This document shows positions 8,500 through 17,485 of a DNA stretch of 64,000 bases, piece by piece; positions within the stretch are counted from its first letter, which is position 1, and each line of letters starts with the position of its first letter. The stretch spans positions 1,922,001 through 1,986,000 of the forward strand of contig NZ_JARUBE010000003.1 of NCBI RefSeq assembly GCF_029626035.1, given 5' to 3'. The notes under the pieces are model-generated. The model was not told where the DNA came from and searched no databases. It was given only the letters and a program-made list of their open reading frames with translations. The DNA comes from Micromonospora sp. WMMD980 (GTDB taxonomy: Bacteria > Actinomycetota > Actinomycetes > Mycobacteriales > Micromonosporaceae). A program made the position numbers and the translations under genes.

Positions 8500-8585
8500 A
8501 TCCCCGGAGGGCGCACGCACGCCACCGCGCCCACCGGCGGCCCGCCCGCCGTCCGGCGGCAGCTCGCCGACGCTTCCACCGGTCG

Positions 8586-8741
8586 GTGGTGGTCTTCGCC
8601 GTCACCGCCGTGGTCTGGGCGGTGGTGCCGGCCTGGCCCGGTCGCGCCCCGCACCCGTTGCCGGTGGTGGTGGGCGCGGTCAACGGTCCCGGCTCGGCGA
8701 CGGCCGGGGCACTCCGGATCGCGACGCCGGGCCGACCGTGA
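8586..8741 (+). CDS. possible small hydrophobic protein or remnant
   Basis: In the gap between the hydrolase and mscR one frame reads [17 protein letters not shown] and then [10 protein letters not shown], two hydrophobic stretches like those of small 2TM proteins, preceded by an Arg-rich stretch. No ATG precedes it in frame after the stop at 8475 and the GTG at 8586 lacks a ribosome binding site. It is either a degraded 2TM/SHOCT-type protein or a chance open frame. Confidence 0.22.
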   Translation: MVVFAVTAVVWAVVPAWPGRAPHPLPVVVGAVNGPGSATAGALRIATPGRP

Positions 8742-8788
8742 TGATCGGCGGTAGGTTCGGCGGTGGGGACCGAACGAAGGAGAATCTC

Positions 8789-9877
8789 TTGAGCCAGGAA
8801 GTCCGGGGAGTCGTGTCGCGGCGCAAGGGCGCGCCGGTGGAGGTCACCACGATCGTGGTGCCCGACCCGGGGCCGGGCGAGGCGGTGGTTCGTGTCCAGT
8901 CCTGCGGCGTCTGCCACACCGACCTGCACTACCGTGAGGGCGGCATCAACGACGACTACCCGTTCCTGCTCGGTCACGAGGCCGCCGGCGTCGTGGAGCA
9001 GGTGGGCGACGGCGTCACCGACGTGGCCCCGGGCGACTTCGTGGTGCTCAACTGGCGGGCCGTCTGCGGCCAGTGCCGCGCCTGCCGGCGCGGCCGACCC
9101 TGGTACTGCTTCGCCACCCACAACGCCGCGCGGAAGATGACCCTGACCGACGGCACCGAGCTGACGCCCGCGCTGGGCATCGGCGCGTTCGCGGAGAAGA
9201 CGCTCGTGCACGCCGGCCAGTGCACCAAGGTCGACCCGTCCGCCCGCCCGGCCGCCGTCGGCCTCCTCGGCTGCGGCGTCATGGCCGGCCTCGGCGCGGC
9301 CATGAACACCGGCAACGTGGCCCGGGGCGACTCCGTCGCGGTGATCGGCTGCGGTGGCGTCGGCGACGCGGCGGTGGCAGGCGCGGCCCTGGCCGGCGCG
9401 ACCACGATCGTCGCGGTGGACACCGACTCCCGCAAGCTCGACCGGGCGCGGACGTTCGGCGCCACGCACACCGTCGACGCCTCCTCCGACGACCCGGTCG
9501 AGGCGATCCGCGCCGCCACCGGCGGGTTCGGCGCAGACGTGGTGATCGACGCGGTGGGCCGCCCGGAGACCTGGAAGCAGGCCTTCTACGCGCGCGACCT
9601 CGCCGGCACCGTCGTGCTGGTCGGCGTGCCCACCCCGGAGATGACCGTCGACCTGCCGCTGCTCGACGTGTTCGGGCGTGGCGGGGCGCTCAAGTCCAGC
9701 TGGTACGGCGACTGCCTGCCCAGCCGGGACTTCCCGATGCTCACCGAGCTGTACCGGCAGGGCCGGCTCGACCTGGACGCCTTCGTCACCGAGGAGATCG
9801 CCCTCGACCAGGTCGAGGAGGCGTTCGCCCGGATGCACCACGGCGACGTGCTGCGCTCGGTGGTGGTCTTCCCGTGA
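8789..9877 (+). CDS. mscR: S-(hydroxymethyl)mycothiol dehydrogenase (mycothiol-dependent formaldehyde dehydrogenase)
   Basis: 362 residues, matching the roughly 361 of mycobacterial MscR. It starts with TTG, preceded by GAAGGAG; the protein begins MSQEVRGVV. Catalytic zinc ligands are Cys39 (SCGVCHTD) and His63-Glu64 (LLGHEAAG). The structural zinc set is Cys93, 96, 99 and 107 ([15 protein letters not shown]). The NAD motif is GCGGVG. The enzyme oxidises S-hydroxymethyl-mycothiol to S-formyl-mycothiol and also reduces S-nitrosomycothiol, the actinobacterial route for formaldehyde and NO detoxification. A metallo-beta-lactamase-fold gene follows with a GTGA overlap, as in the mscR locus of mycobacteria. 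Confidence 0.92.
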   Translation: MSQEVRGVVSRRKGAPVEVTTIVVPDPGPGEAVVRVQSCGVCHTDLHYREGGINDDYPFLLGHEAAGVVEQVGDGVTDVAPGDFVVLNWRAVCGQCRACRRGRPWYCFATHNAARKMTLTDGTELTPALGIGAFAEKTLVHAGQCTKVDPSARPAAVGLLGCGVMAGLGAAMNTGNVARGDSVAVIGCGGVGDAAVAGAALAGATTIVAVDTDSRKLDRARTFGATHTVDASSDDPVEAIRAATGGFGADVVIDAVGRPETWKQAFYARDLAGTVVLVGVPTPEMTVDLPLLDVFGRGGALKSSWYGDCLPSRDFPMLTELYRQGRLDLDAFVTEEIALDQVEEAFARMHHGDVLRSVVVFP

Positions 9878-10503
9878 CCGCCCGGGTGGACCACGCCGTC
9901 ACCTCCGGCACGTTCTCGTTGGACGGGCAGACGTTCGACGTCGACAACAACGTCTGGGTGATCGGCGACGACGCCGAGTGCGTGGTGGTCGACGCGCCGC
10001 ACGACGTGGCCGCCGTCCTCGCCGTCGTCGGTGACCGTCGCGTGCTCGCCATCCTGGCCACCCATGCCCACGACGACCACGTCCGGGTCGCCCCCGCGCT
10101 GGCCCGCGCCACCGGCGCGCCGGTGCTGCTGCATCCCGCCGACCGGGTGCTGTGGGACCAGGTCCATCCGGACACGCCGCCCGACGGCGACCTCACCGAC
10201 GGGCAGACGGTGACCGTGGGCGGCACCACGGTGCGGGTCCTGCACACGCCGGGGCACAGCCCGGGGGCGTGCAGCCTGTACGCCCCGGAACTGGACGCCG
10301 TCTTCACCGGCGACACCCTCTTCGCCGGCGGCCCGGGCGCGACCGGTCGCTCGTTCAGCGACTTCGGCACCATCGTCGAGTCCATCCGCACCCGGCTGCT
10401 GACCCTGCCGCCGGAGACGGTGGCGCATCCCGGGCACGGCGCGGACACCAGCATCGGCGCGGAGGCGCCGCACCTGGACGAGTGGATCGCCCGCGGCCAC
10501 TGA
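9874..10503 (+). CDS. metallo-beta-lactamase-fold hydrolase, mscR partner
   Basis: 209 residues. The di-metal motif THAHDDH, the further His in HTPGHSPG, the Asp in FTGDTLF and the final His in AHPGHG are all present, as in glyoxalase-II-like enzymes. The GTG start overlaps the mscR stop. In actinobacteria this gene regularly follows mscR, and it may hydrolyse S-formyl-mycothiol to formate and mycothiol; the pairing is established but the reaction is inferred. The start gives [12 protein letters not shown] with no extra leader. Confidence 0.88.
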   Translation: MTARVDHAVTSGTFSLDGQTFDVDNNVWVIGDDAECVVVDAPHDVAAVLAVVGDRRVLAILATHAHDDHVRVAPALARATGAPVLLHPADRVLWDQVHPDTPPDGDLTDGQTVTVGGTTVRVLHTPGHSPGACSLYAPELDAVFTGDTLFAGGPGATGRSFSDFGTIVESIRTRLLTLPPETVAHPGHGADTSIGAEAPHLDEWIARGH

Positions 10504-10820
10504 GCCGTGCCGGCCACGCCCCGGCCGGGTCGCCGGACCGGCCCGCGTCGCGGGCCCGGCTCGCCAGCGTCGACGGCCGCGCGCCCGACGAGGCGTGGCG
10601 CCGGCCGGCGGGTCTTCCGGCCGGGGACGTACGGTTGTCCGGCACCTGGCGGGAGGAGGCGCTGCCGTCCGACGCCGAACGACACCACGTGCGGCCGCCG
10701 TGGTCGGCGCTGTCCACGCTGGACCGACCGACCGCCCTGGACCACCTGCTGCGCCAGTTCGGTGCCACCGGCGGCGACGGGCACGTGCTCGTGCGCCTCG
10801 GCGCGGTCGGTCACCGGTAA
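10482..10820 (+). CDS. hypothetical protein downstream of the mscR pair
   Basis: A frame from about the GTG at 10482 reads with coding-like composition (DEAWRRPAGLPAGDVRLSGTW, ending FGATGGDGHVLVRLGAVGHR; both pieces abbreviated by position) and stops at 10820. The start is uncertain: there is no good ribosome binding site, and CTG or GTG overlap the end of the hydrolase gene. The product is small, soluble and of unknown function. Competing frames over the same bases are Arg-rich and look non-coding. Confidence 0.4.
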   Translation: MDRPRPLSRAGHAPAGSPDRPASRARLASVDGRAPDEAWRRPAGLPAGDVRLSGTWREEALPSDAERHHVRPPWSALSTLDRPTALDHLLRQFGATGGDGHVLVRLGAVGHR

Positions 10821-10860
10821 CCGCCTGGACCCGGTACCCGGGGCCCGCGATACTCGCCTG

Positions 10861-11980
10861 ATGCCCGGACCGACCCTGACCGCCGCGCAGTCCGCCGCCC
10901 TGCGACACGTGCGCGACGTCGCCCTGCGGAGCCGGCCGGCGGCGCTCGCCGCGATCACGGCCCACCTCGCCGGTTCCGGTGCCGGGGTCAGGTACGAGGA
11001 ACTCGTCGCGGCCGTGGCCGGCCACGGCCGGTTGACCGTCAACTTCCACCCCGACCGGCTGCTGCGCGACGGTCGTTCCGTGGTCGAGGCGCTCGACGCG
11101 GAGGGCGTCTACCGCAGTCAGTTCTCCACCGGCATCGGTAACGGCGGCCTGACCGCCTTCCCCGGTGGTGACCGGGACATCTGGGAGCAGAGGCTCTTCG
11201 GCGGGGCGTACCAGCGACCGGGCGTGCGACCCGCGGAACGCCCGACGTACGGCGGTCTCAACCTGCTCGACCACCCCGACGGCGCCTGCCCCCGCTTCGG
11301 CTCCTGCCACCTGCGGCTGCGCCCGGAGGTGCTGAGGCGGGCCACGTTCACCTTCGGCGACCACCTTCGGCGACAGTCACCTCGGCCCGACCGACGTCGG
11401 CACCGTCACCGTCTTCGAGCCGGTCCTCGCCGCGCTGCTCGACGCCACCGTGGCAACCGGCGTCAGCCTCGGCGTGTCCGGGATGGACACCGGCGCCCTG
11501 CTGCGGACGCTGCTGTCCCGGCGGGAACGGGCGTCCGCGCGGGCCGGCCGGGCGCTCGACGACTACATCGAGGCGCAGATGCACGGCGAGGTGCGCCTCG
11601 ACCGCGACGTGGAGGCGGTGGTGGTCGACCCGTCGTTCCGCGGCACGGACGCGGGACGGCGTCTCGCCGCCACGGCCGACCGGCACGGCTTCGCGCTGGC
11701 CTGGCACTCCGGCTTCGAGTTGCCCGTCGACGGCGTCGACGCCGACTTCCGCGGCCCGGACATCCCGCCGCTGGCCGCCCGCGTGCACGCCGAGTTCGGC
11801 CGGCCGGGTGAGCCGCTGCACGCGGAGCTGATCGGCCGGGCCGCCGCCTCCCTGGTGCGCGAGCCGCGGCGCTGGGCGGACCGGGGCCCGGCCGAGGTCA
11901 CCTGGCAGCACCTCAAGCCGCTCTGGCACGTCCTGGTGTGGTTCGGCGGTCCATCCGGATCGTCCCGTTTCTCCGGGTGA
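10861..11980 (+). pseudogene. DUF3626 family gene split by a 13-bp tandem duplication
   Basis: The first frame starts at ATG 10861 (MPGPTLTAAQSAALRHVRD) and reads to FTFGD. Then CACCTTCGGCGAC is repeated exactly at 11349-11361 and 11362-11374, and the reading frame is lost. With one copy removed the frame continues seamlessly as FTFGDSHLGPTDVGTV and reads to the TGA at 11980, giving 368 residues, with the DUF3626 landmarks GGLNLLDHPDGACPRFGSCH and VVVDPSFRGTDAGRRL. The function of the family is unknown. A GATACT hexamer six bases before the ATG suggests a leaderless start. It could be a genuine recent null allele, a slippage-switchable locus, or an assembly error. Confidence 0.85.
11349..11374. 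repeat. 13-bp perfect tandem duplication
   Basis: Two head-to-tail copies of CACCTTCGGCGAC inside the DUF3626 gene. Thirteen is not a multiple of three, so the duplication shifts the frame; removing either copy restores it. A second duplication of the same length lies at 33647-33672. Confidence 0.95.
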
Positions 11981-12168
11981 GGCACCCGCCGCCCGATGCC
12001 GGACGTGACCTGGACCGCAGCTCGCGCCGAGCCTGACATTTCCGGAATGACCGACAGGTCCGGCTGGTTGTGTCCCCCGTACCGGCGGCGCCCAAACCCG
12101 GGTCGCCGGCCGACCCCCGAGGGGCGCTCACCCCGGAGCGCGTCGTAACGATCGAAAGGGCAACCATC

Positions 12169-12894
12169 GTGAAGCAGCACGTCACCCGATGGCTCCCCGC
12201 CGTCGCGAAGACCGCCTACGCGAGGACCACCGCCGTCGCCCAGAACCGCCGCGCCGCGCTGACCGTCGCGGGCGTGGCCGCCCTGGGCGGGCTGGCCTTC
12301 GCCCCCACCGCCGTCGCCGCCCCGGTGACCAGCGGACCGCACGCCGGCGCCGTGGCCGCCATCGACCTGGCCACCGGCAAGAGGACCGCCACCGAGGCGG
12401 CGAAGTCCGGCCTGACCACCGGCAGCGACAAGGTGCCGACCAAGGCCGACCGGCCGTCCCGCGAGAAGCTCATGCCGCACGGCGTCGAGGGCGCGCAGTC
12501 GCGCATCCCGCTCGACGACGCGCAGCTCGACAACGCCAAGGCCATCGTGAAGGCGGCCAAGGAGACCGGCGTGGGGGAGCGGGGCGCGGTGATCGGCGTC
12601 GCCACGTCCCTGCAGGAGTCCAAGCTCTACAACCTGGGTCACCTCGGCTCGTACAACGACCACGACTCGGAGGGACTGTTCCAGCAGCGCCCGTCGTCCG
12701 GCTGGGGCTCGTCCGAGCAGATCACCGACCCGGACTACGCCAGCAAGGCGTTCTTCGGCGCGCTGAAGAACGTCGGCGGTTGGCAGGAACTGCCGCTGAC
12801 CAGCGCGGCGCAGACCGTCCAGGTGTCCGCCTTCCCGTACGCGTACGCGCAGTGGGAGGAGCAGGCGGCGGACATCGTCCAGCAGCTCTGGTGA
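12169..12894 (+). CDS. secreted lysozyme-like (transglycosylase-fold) protein A
   Basis: 241 residues from a GTG start preceded by GAAAGGG. The N terminus is a Sec-type signal: RRAALTVAGVAALGGLAF followed by an AxA-type cleavage region near residue 51. The C-terminal domain (about 130-241) has ATSLQESKLYNLGHLG, NDHDSEGLFQQRPSSGWG and QITDPDYASKAF, a conserved actinobacterial extracellular module with a lysozyme-like catalytic Glu (LQES) expected to act on peptidoglycan. A paralog follows at 13272. The linker between signal and domain is polar and variable. The start codon was chosen because it places the signal peptide at the N terminus and has a ribosome binding site. The exact enzymatic activity is not established from sequence alone. 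Confidence 0.8.
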   Translation: MKQHVTRWLPAVAKTAYARTTAVAQNRRAALTVAGVAALGGLAFAPTAVAAPVTSGPHAGAVAAIDLATGKRTATEAAKSGLTTGSDKVPTKADRPSREKLMPHGVEGAQSRIPLDDAQLDNAKAIVKAAKETGVGERGAVIGVATSLQESKLYNLGHLGSYNDHDSEGLFQQRPSSGWGSSEQITDPDYASKAFFGALKNVGGWQELPLTSAAQTVQVSAFPYAYAQWEEQAADIVQQLW

Positions 12895-12909
12895 CCCGTC
12901 ACCCGTGAC

Positions 12910-12944
12910 ACGGCCGGCCGGCTCCGACCCTCGGGGCCGGCCGT
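12910..12944 (+). terminator. intrinsic terminator-like hairpin
   Basis: ACGGCCGGC and GCCGGCCGT form a perfect nine-pair stem 16 bases after the stop of secreted protein A. No U-tract follows, as is usual in such GC-rich genomes. Confidence 0.65.
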
Positions 12945-13271
12945 TCCCGTCCGCCTACTCCCGTCCGCTCCCTCTCTCGCCGATCTTGCGGTTACGGCCC
13001 GGGGGCGGTTGTGGTGTGGCACCGGACGTCCCGCCTGGGGTGGATGTCCGGTTCGAGGGTGGTGGGTGGCACGCTGGCGGTGGAATCGTCGGCGGGGGCG
13101 GGGCGTTGTAACCCGGTGAACGACCGAGGAAGGCGAGCGCACCCCCCGCGTGGGCCGACCAGGTCGTTGCACACACTCCCGGCGCCGCCCCGCGAGCAGC
13201 CGGAATCTTTTGAGCGCCTGACGGTGCCCACACGCCCCCCGGTGTGTTGACCCCCGAATGGAGCCCCCATC
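12945..13271. other. intergenic leader before secreted protein B
   Basis: A 327-base gap with G-rich runs. It must hold the promoter of the gene at 13272, whose ATG is preceded by TGGAG, but I see no promoter I can assign with confidence and no recognised riboswitch core. Confidence 0.5.
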
Positions 13272-13826
13272 ATGAACACGATCCTGCGTAAGAGCGTTCT
13301 GGGTGTTGCTGGTCTGGCTTTCACCGGTGGTGTGTTCGCCGGTCCGATCGCCGCGCACGCCGACACTCCCGCCCACGCCGCCGCCAAGCCGGTCACGGCG
13401 ACCGCGAGCGTGCAGGGTGCGCAGTCCACGATCAGCCTGAACGGCGAGCAGACGGCGAACGTGAAGGCGATCGTCGCGGCGACGAAGAAGGCCGGCCTGC
13501 CCGAGCGGGCGGCGGTGATCTCGGTCGCGACGAGCTTGCAGGAGTCGAAGCTGGAGAACCTGGGCCACCTCGGCGACAAGAATGATCACGACTCGCTGGG
13601 TCTGTTCCAGCAGCGCCCGTCCAGTGGGTGGGGCACGCCGGAGCAGATCACCGATCCTGAGTACTCCACGCTGGCGTTCCTGAAGGGGTTGAAGCAGGTC
13701 GACGGCTGGCAGGACATGCCGTTGACCGAGGCCGCCCAGACCGTGCAGGTGTCGGCCTACCCGGACGCCTACGCCCAGTGGGAGAAGCAGGCCACCGACC
13801 TGGTCGCCCAGCACTGGACCACGTGA
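13272..13826 (+). CDS. secreted lysozyme-like (transglycosylase-fold) protein B
   Basis: 184 residues, a paralog of the protein at 12169. Residues 1-31 are a signal peptide (RKSVLGVAGLAFTGGVFAG, cleavage after AHA). The mature part carries ATSLQESKLENLGHLG, NDHDSLGLFQQRPSSGWG and EQITDPEYSTLAF and ends in a Trp-Thr-Thr tail. Compared with protein A it lacks most of the linker. Codon choice early in the gene (GTT, GGT, GCT) is less GC-biased than its neighbours, consistent with high expression or independent acquisition. It likely remodels peptidoglycan outside the cell. A strong palindromic terminator follows, shared with the convergent phosphatase gene. Confidence 0.82.
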   Translation: MNTILRKSVLGVAGLAFTGGVFAGPIAAHADTPAHAAAKPVTATASVQGAQSTISLNGEQTANVKAIVAATKKAGLPERAAVISVATSLQESKLENLGHLGDKNDHDSLGLFQQRPSSGWGTPEQITDPEYSTLAFLKGLKQVDGWQDMPLTEAAQTVQVSAYPDAYAQWEKQATDLVAQHWTT

Positions 13827-13835
13827 GCGGCATCG

Positions 13836-13873
13836 CCTGAAGGCCGGCACCCCGCGGGGTGCCGGCCTTCAGG
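13836..13873. terminator. bidirectional terminator between convergent genes
   Basis: A 38-base perfect palindrome: arms CCTGAAGGCCGGCACCCC and GGGGTGCCGGCCTTCAGG around GC. It lies 10 bases after the secreted protein B stop and five bases before the end of the phosphatase gene on the other strand. Confidence 0.9.
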
Positions 13874-13877
13874 TGCG

Positions 13878-15506
13878 TCAGGACTGGGGCACGCCCTCGG
13901 ACCGCAGCTTCGACGAACCTGCGGCCACCGACCACCCGGCCACCCAGCGGCTGCCGCTGGTGCTACTGGTCCGGTCGGCGAGGTGGTACCAGTCCATCCG
14001 GCAGCGCTGCGGCGTCACCTCGAACACCCCGTACCCGTGTCCGTCCAGCTCGGTCCAGCGCACGTGCGGGTTGGTCGCGCGGATCAGGCCGGCGCCGAGC
14101 TGGCTCAGCGCGTTGCCGGCCGGCAACTTCAGGAAGTCGTTGACGTTGTCGCTGGTCACCGACGGCACCACGAACTCGACGGCGGCCGGGTTGGCCGCGC
14201 CGGTCGCCCGGGTGGTCACCTCGTTGGCCCACGAGGTGTGGATGTCGCCGGTCAGGAACACCACGTCGCGGGTGCCGGTGGCCCGGACGTGGTCGACCAG
14301 CTCGTTGCGGTCGGCGTTGTAACCGTCCCACTGGTCGGCGTTGAGCACCGCCCCGTTCTCCGGGATGCCGAGCAGTTTCCCGAGCGGGCCGAGCAGCCAC
14401 GCGGGCAACGCGCCGACGTCCACCCGGGCGATCATCACCGGGTTGCCGACCAGCTTCCAGCGGGCTGTCGAGCCGGACAGGCCGGTCTTCAGCCAGCCCA
14501 TCTGCGCGTCGCCGGTGATCGTGCGGGTCGGGTCGTCCACCGCAGTGCCGGACGCCTGCGCCGACCGGTACGACCGCAGGTCCAGCATGGACAGCTCGGC
14601 CAGCCGGCCGAAGCGGAACCGTCGGTAGATCGCCCCGTCCGCGCCGATGCGCACCGGCATCCACTCCAGGTACGCCTGCCGGGCGGCGGCCAGCCGGTCG
14701 GCGAATGACCCCTCGGCGCCGGGCGTGTGGTTCTCCGCGCCGCCGGACCAGGCGTCGTTGGCCACCTCGTGGTCGTCCCACGTGATGATCCACGGCACCG
14801 CGGCGTGCAGCGCCTGCAGGTGCGGGTCGGTCTTGTAGAGCGCGTGCCGGATCCGGTAGTCGGCGAGCGTGAGCACCTCGTGCGCCGGCTGGGTGGGCCG
14901 CACCACCCGGCCGGCGGCGGTGAACTCGCCGGTCCCGTACTCGTAGAGGTAGTCGCCGAGGTGGACGACCAGGTTCAGGTCGTCGCGATCGGCCAGCCGC
15001 CGGTAAGCCGCGAAGTAGCCGGCCTCCCAGTTCGCGCAGGACACCACGCCGAGCCGCAGCCGGTCCACCGCCGCGTCGGCGGGCGGGGCGGTGGCGGTGC
15101 GTCCGGTCGGCGACCAGGCGTCGGCGTGTCCGAATCGGTACCAGTAGGTGGTGCCCGGGGCGAGGCCGGTCACCGGGATCTTGACGGTGTGGTCGCGGGC
15201 CGCGCCGGTGGTGACCGTGCCGGCGGCGACCGGCGCGGTGAAGTCCGGGTCGGCGGCGACCTGCCAGCGCACCTCCACGTCCGGGCCGACGCCGGAGCCG
15301 GGCAGCGCGTCGGGCGTGGGGGTGACCCGGGTCCAGAGCAGGATCCCGTCGGGCAGCGGGTCGCCGGAGGCGACACCGTGCCGGAACGCGGCGGTGGCCG
15401 CGCCGGCGGAGGAGGCGCCGGCAAGGGTGGCGCCGGCGAGGACGGCGGTGCCGGCGGAGGCGCCGGCGAGGCGCAGCAGAGCACGACGGTCGAGGGTGTT
15501 CGTCAT
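13878..15506 (-). CDS. phoD: alkaline phosphatase PhoD family, Tat-exported
   Basis: 542 residues. The N terminus has a twin-arginine signal (LDRRALLRLAGASAG and an Ala-rich hydrophobic stretch cleaved near residue 38). The mature protein starts with FRHGVASGDPLPDGILLWTR, the PhoD N-terminal fibronectin-like domain, followed by the metallophosphatase core: CANWEAGYFAAYR, VVHLGDYLYEYG, WDDHEVANDAW and LTGDIHTSW, which supply metal ligands (typically Fe and Ca). It hydrolyses phosphate mono- and diesters outside the cell to obtain phosphate. No clear Pho box was seen upstream. The gene is monocistronic, bounded by the palindromic terminator. Confidence 0.92.
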   Translation of the reverse strand: MTNTLDRRALLRLAGASAGTAVLAGATLAGASSAGAATAAFRHGVASGDPLPDGILLWTRVTPTPDALPGSGVGPDVEVRWQVAADPDFTAPVAAGTVTTGAARDHTVKIPVTGLAPGTTYWYRFGHADAWSPTGRTATAPPADAAVDRLRLGVVSCANWEAGYFAAYRRLADRDDLNLVVHLGDYLYEYGTGEFTAAGRVVRPTQPAHEVLTLADYRIRHALYKTDPHLQALHAAVPWIITWDDHEVANDAWSGGAENHTPGAEGSFADRLAAARQAYLEWMPVRIGADGAIYRRFRFGRLAELSMLDLRSYRSAQASGTAVDDPTRTITGDAQMGWLKTGLSGSTARWKLVGNPVMIARVDVGALPAWLLGPLGKLLGIPENGAVLNADQWDGYNADRNELVDHVRATGTRDVVFLTGDIHTSWANEVTTRATGAANPAAVEFVVPSVTSDNVNDFLKLPAGNALSQLGAGLIRATNPHVRWTELDGHGYGVFEVTPQRCRMDWYHLADRTSSTSGSRWVAGWSVAAGSSKLRSEGVPQS

Positions 15507-15599
15507 GCCCTCGTATCTATCAATGTCGACGTGCGGCGCGCTGCCCCGGTCGCGCAGAGTTCGCCGGGACTTCCGCCCGGGTTGGCCGGGCCGGGTCGG

Positions 15600-17042
15600 T
15601 CAGGACCGGCGGCGGCCGGCGACGATGTCCACGACGGCGGCGATCAGCGCCAGCACGATGATCCCGGCGGCCAGGAGCAGCGAGTGCCGGAACGCCACCG
15701 ACCAGTCGCCCCGGTGGTCGGCGAGCGTGGAGAAGAACAGCGCGCCCACCGCCGCGATGCCGGCGGCCGAGCCGATCCGCTGCCCGGTCTGGAGCATGCC
15801 GGCGCCGCTGCCGGCCATCGGCACCGGCACCTCGGCGAGGGTGAGCGTCTGGTTGGGCGCGATCACCAGGCCGCTGCCCAGCCCGGCGACGAGCAGCGGC
15901 AACGCGGTCCGCAGCGGCACGTCCCGGTGCGCCCCGCCGGTCAGCACCAGGTCGGTAGCGACCAGGCCGACCACGACGGCGAGCAGCCCGACCGCGACCA
16001 GCGGCCGGCCGTAGCGGGTGACGACCCGGCCGCCCAGCGCGGAGGCCAGCGCCGAGCCGAGGGCGAACGGGGTGATCGCCAGGCCGGCGACCAGCGCGCT
16101 GTAGCCCAGGCCGATCTGGAGGTAGAGCGTGAAGATGAAGAAGATCGCGGTGAAGCCGGCGAAGTAGATCAGCCCGATCAGCGAACCGAGGACGTACGAG
16201 CGCAGCCCGAACAGCCGCAGGTCGAACAGGGGGGTGGCGTGCCGGGCGAACCGCCGTTCCCAGAGCGCGAAGCCGGCCAGCAGCAGCAGGCCGAGCGGGA
16301 TCAGCAGCCACTTGGCCGAGCCCTGCCACTGTTCCCGCTGCACCAGCGGCAGCAGGATCACGGTGACCCCGGCGCCGAGCAGCAGCACGCCCACCGGGTC
16401 GAGCCGGTGCCGGCGAGGCTGGCCCTCGGGCCGCCCCGGCATCAGCCGCCAGCCGAGGACCATCGCCACGATGCCGACCGGGATGTTCACGAAGAACACC
16501 CACCGCCAGCCGTGCTCGGCGCCGCCGAGCTGGATGAGCAGGCCGCCCAGCAGCGGCCCGACCGCGGTGGAGATGCCGATGGTGGCACCGAGCAGCCCAA
16601 ACGCGCGACCCCGGTCGGCACCCCGGAACAGCTGCTGGATCATGCCGCTGACCTGCGGGTTGACCACGCCGGCGGCGGCGCCCTGGACGAGTCGGGCGAT
16701 GATCAGCCAGCTCGACGAGGTGGCCAGCCCGGCCAGCGCGCTGGTCAACGTGAACAGTCCCACCCCAACCACGAACGCGGTACGCCGGCCGCGCGCGTCG
16801 CCGAACCGCCCGGCCGGCACCAGCACCAGGCCGAACGTCAGCGCGTACCCGGACAGCACCCACTGCAGGTCGCTCGGGGTGGCGTCCAGCGCCCGGTCGA
16901 TCGACGGGACGGCCACGTTGACGATGCTGACGTCCAGCAGCGTCATGAACGCCGCGACCAAACCGACGCCGAGCGCGCGCCAGCGACGCCCGTCGTCGGG
17001 TCCGGCGTCCGCCGCCGGCGACGCCGACCGGTCCCCGCTCAT
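15600..17042 (-). CDS. MFS drug exporter, DHA2 (14-TM) family
   Basis: 480 residues with about 14 hydrophobic segments. The first helix carries LLDVSIVNVAVPSID, the DHA2 (EmrB/QacA-type) motif, and the loop 2-3 motif A reads GRFGDARGRRTAF. Motif C-like glycines occur in GATIGISTAVGPLLGGLL. Such proteins export drugs, antiseptics or natural products by proton antiport. I start at ATG 17042 (MSGDRSAS) rather than ten codons upstream because a GGGGGG ribosome binding site precedes it. No adjacent regulator controls it obviously; the next gene on the same strand is a small winged-helix protein about 70 bases upstream. Confidence 0.9.
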   Translation of the reverse strand: MSGDRSASPAADAGPDDGRRWRALGVGLVAAFMTLLDVSIVNVAVPSIDRALDATPSDLQWVLSGYALTFGLVLVPAGRFGDARGRRTAFVVGVGLFTLTSALAGLATSSSWLIIARLVQGAAAGVVNPQVSGMIQQLFRGADRGRAFGLLGATIGISTAVGPLLGGLLIQLGGAEHGWRWVFFVNIPVGIVAMVLGWRLMPGRPEGQPRRHRLDPVGVLLLGAGVTVILLPLVQREQWQGSAKWLLIPLGLLLLAGFALWERRFARHATPLFDLRLFGLRSYVLGSLIGLIYFAGFTAIFFIFTLYLQIGLGYSALVAGLAITPFALGSALASALGGRVVTRYGRPLVAVGLLAVVVGLVATDLVLTGGAHRDVPLRTALPLLVAGLGSGLVIAPNQTLTLAEVPVPMAGSGAGMLQTGQRIGSAAGIAAVGALFFSTLADHRGDWSVAFRHSLLLAAGIIVLALIAAVVDIVAGRRRS

Positions 17043-17113
17043 CGTGCCCCCCACAGACCGTCGATCACGCATCCCCGATCGCTACCCGGACCCCGGTGGG
17101 GCAAACGACGCGA

Positions 17114-17350
17114 TCAGGCCGTCTGGCGCGCGCACCACCGTGGGCCGAAGTCCAGGCCCGACATCGGCGAGTCCTCCCGGTGCAGCAGCCCTCGCTGGGT
17201 GAGCGAGTGCAGCGGCTCGTGCACCTCCTCCTCGGTCAACCCGGTCTCCTCGGCGATCAGGTCCGGGTAGGGGACGTGGCCGCGCACCTCCAGCGTGGTC
17301 ACCGCCTGGTAGACCCGTTCCTCGATCGCGGACAGCTGGACCTGAGGCAT
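17114..17350 (-). CDS. small winged-helix DNA-binding-like protein
   Basis: 78 residues (MPQVQLSAIEERVYQAVTTL). The sequence reads as a compact winged helix: helix 1 AIEERVYQAV, a turn PYPDLIAEETGLTEEEVHEP and a recognition-like helix with the wing QRGLLHREDS. The ATG is preceded by GGAGGAG. It ends with RWCARQTA. Standing next to the exporter on the same strand it might modulate it, but this is only proximity. The protein has no ligand domain. Confidence 0.7.
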   Translation of the reverse strand: MPQVQLSAIEERVYQAVTTLEVRGHVPYPDLIAEETGLTEEEVHEPLHSLTQRGLLHREDSPMSGLDFGPRWCARQTA

Positions 17351-17485
17351 CGCTCCTCCTCGGCGTGGGCCGCCCGACCCGCGGGCAGCCGGCGACCGGC
17401 GGTTACCCGGGCGGCAGGCGATGATGCCCACCCGTTCGAGGGTCGTCGCGGGCGGTCCGGCCCGCCGGTGCCCTAGGCTGCACCC

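Noticed and set aside
8162..9841. A long leftward open frame opposite mscR and the hydrolase.
   Set aside because: It is a high-GC antisense shadow; the rightward genes have complete catalytic motifs.
12945..13271. A c-di-AMP (ydaO-type) riboswitch before the secreted lysozyme-like genes, where such riboswitches often occur in actinobacteria.
   Set aside because: I looked for the conserved core sequences upstream of 12169 and 13272 and did not find them.
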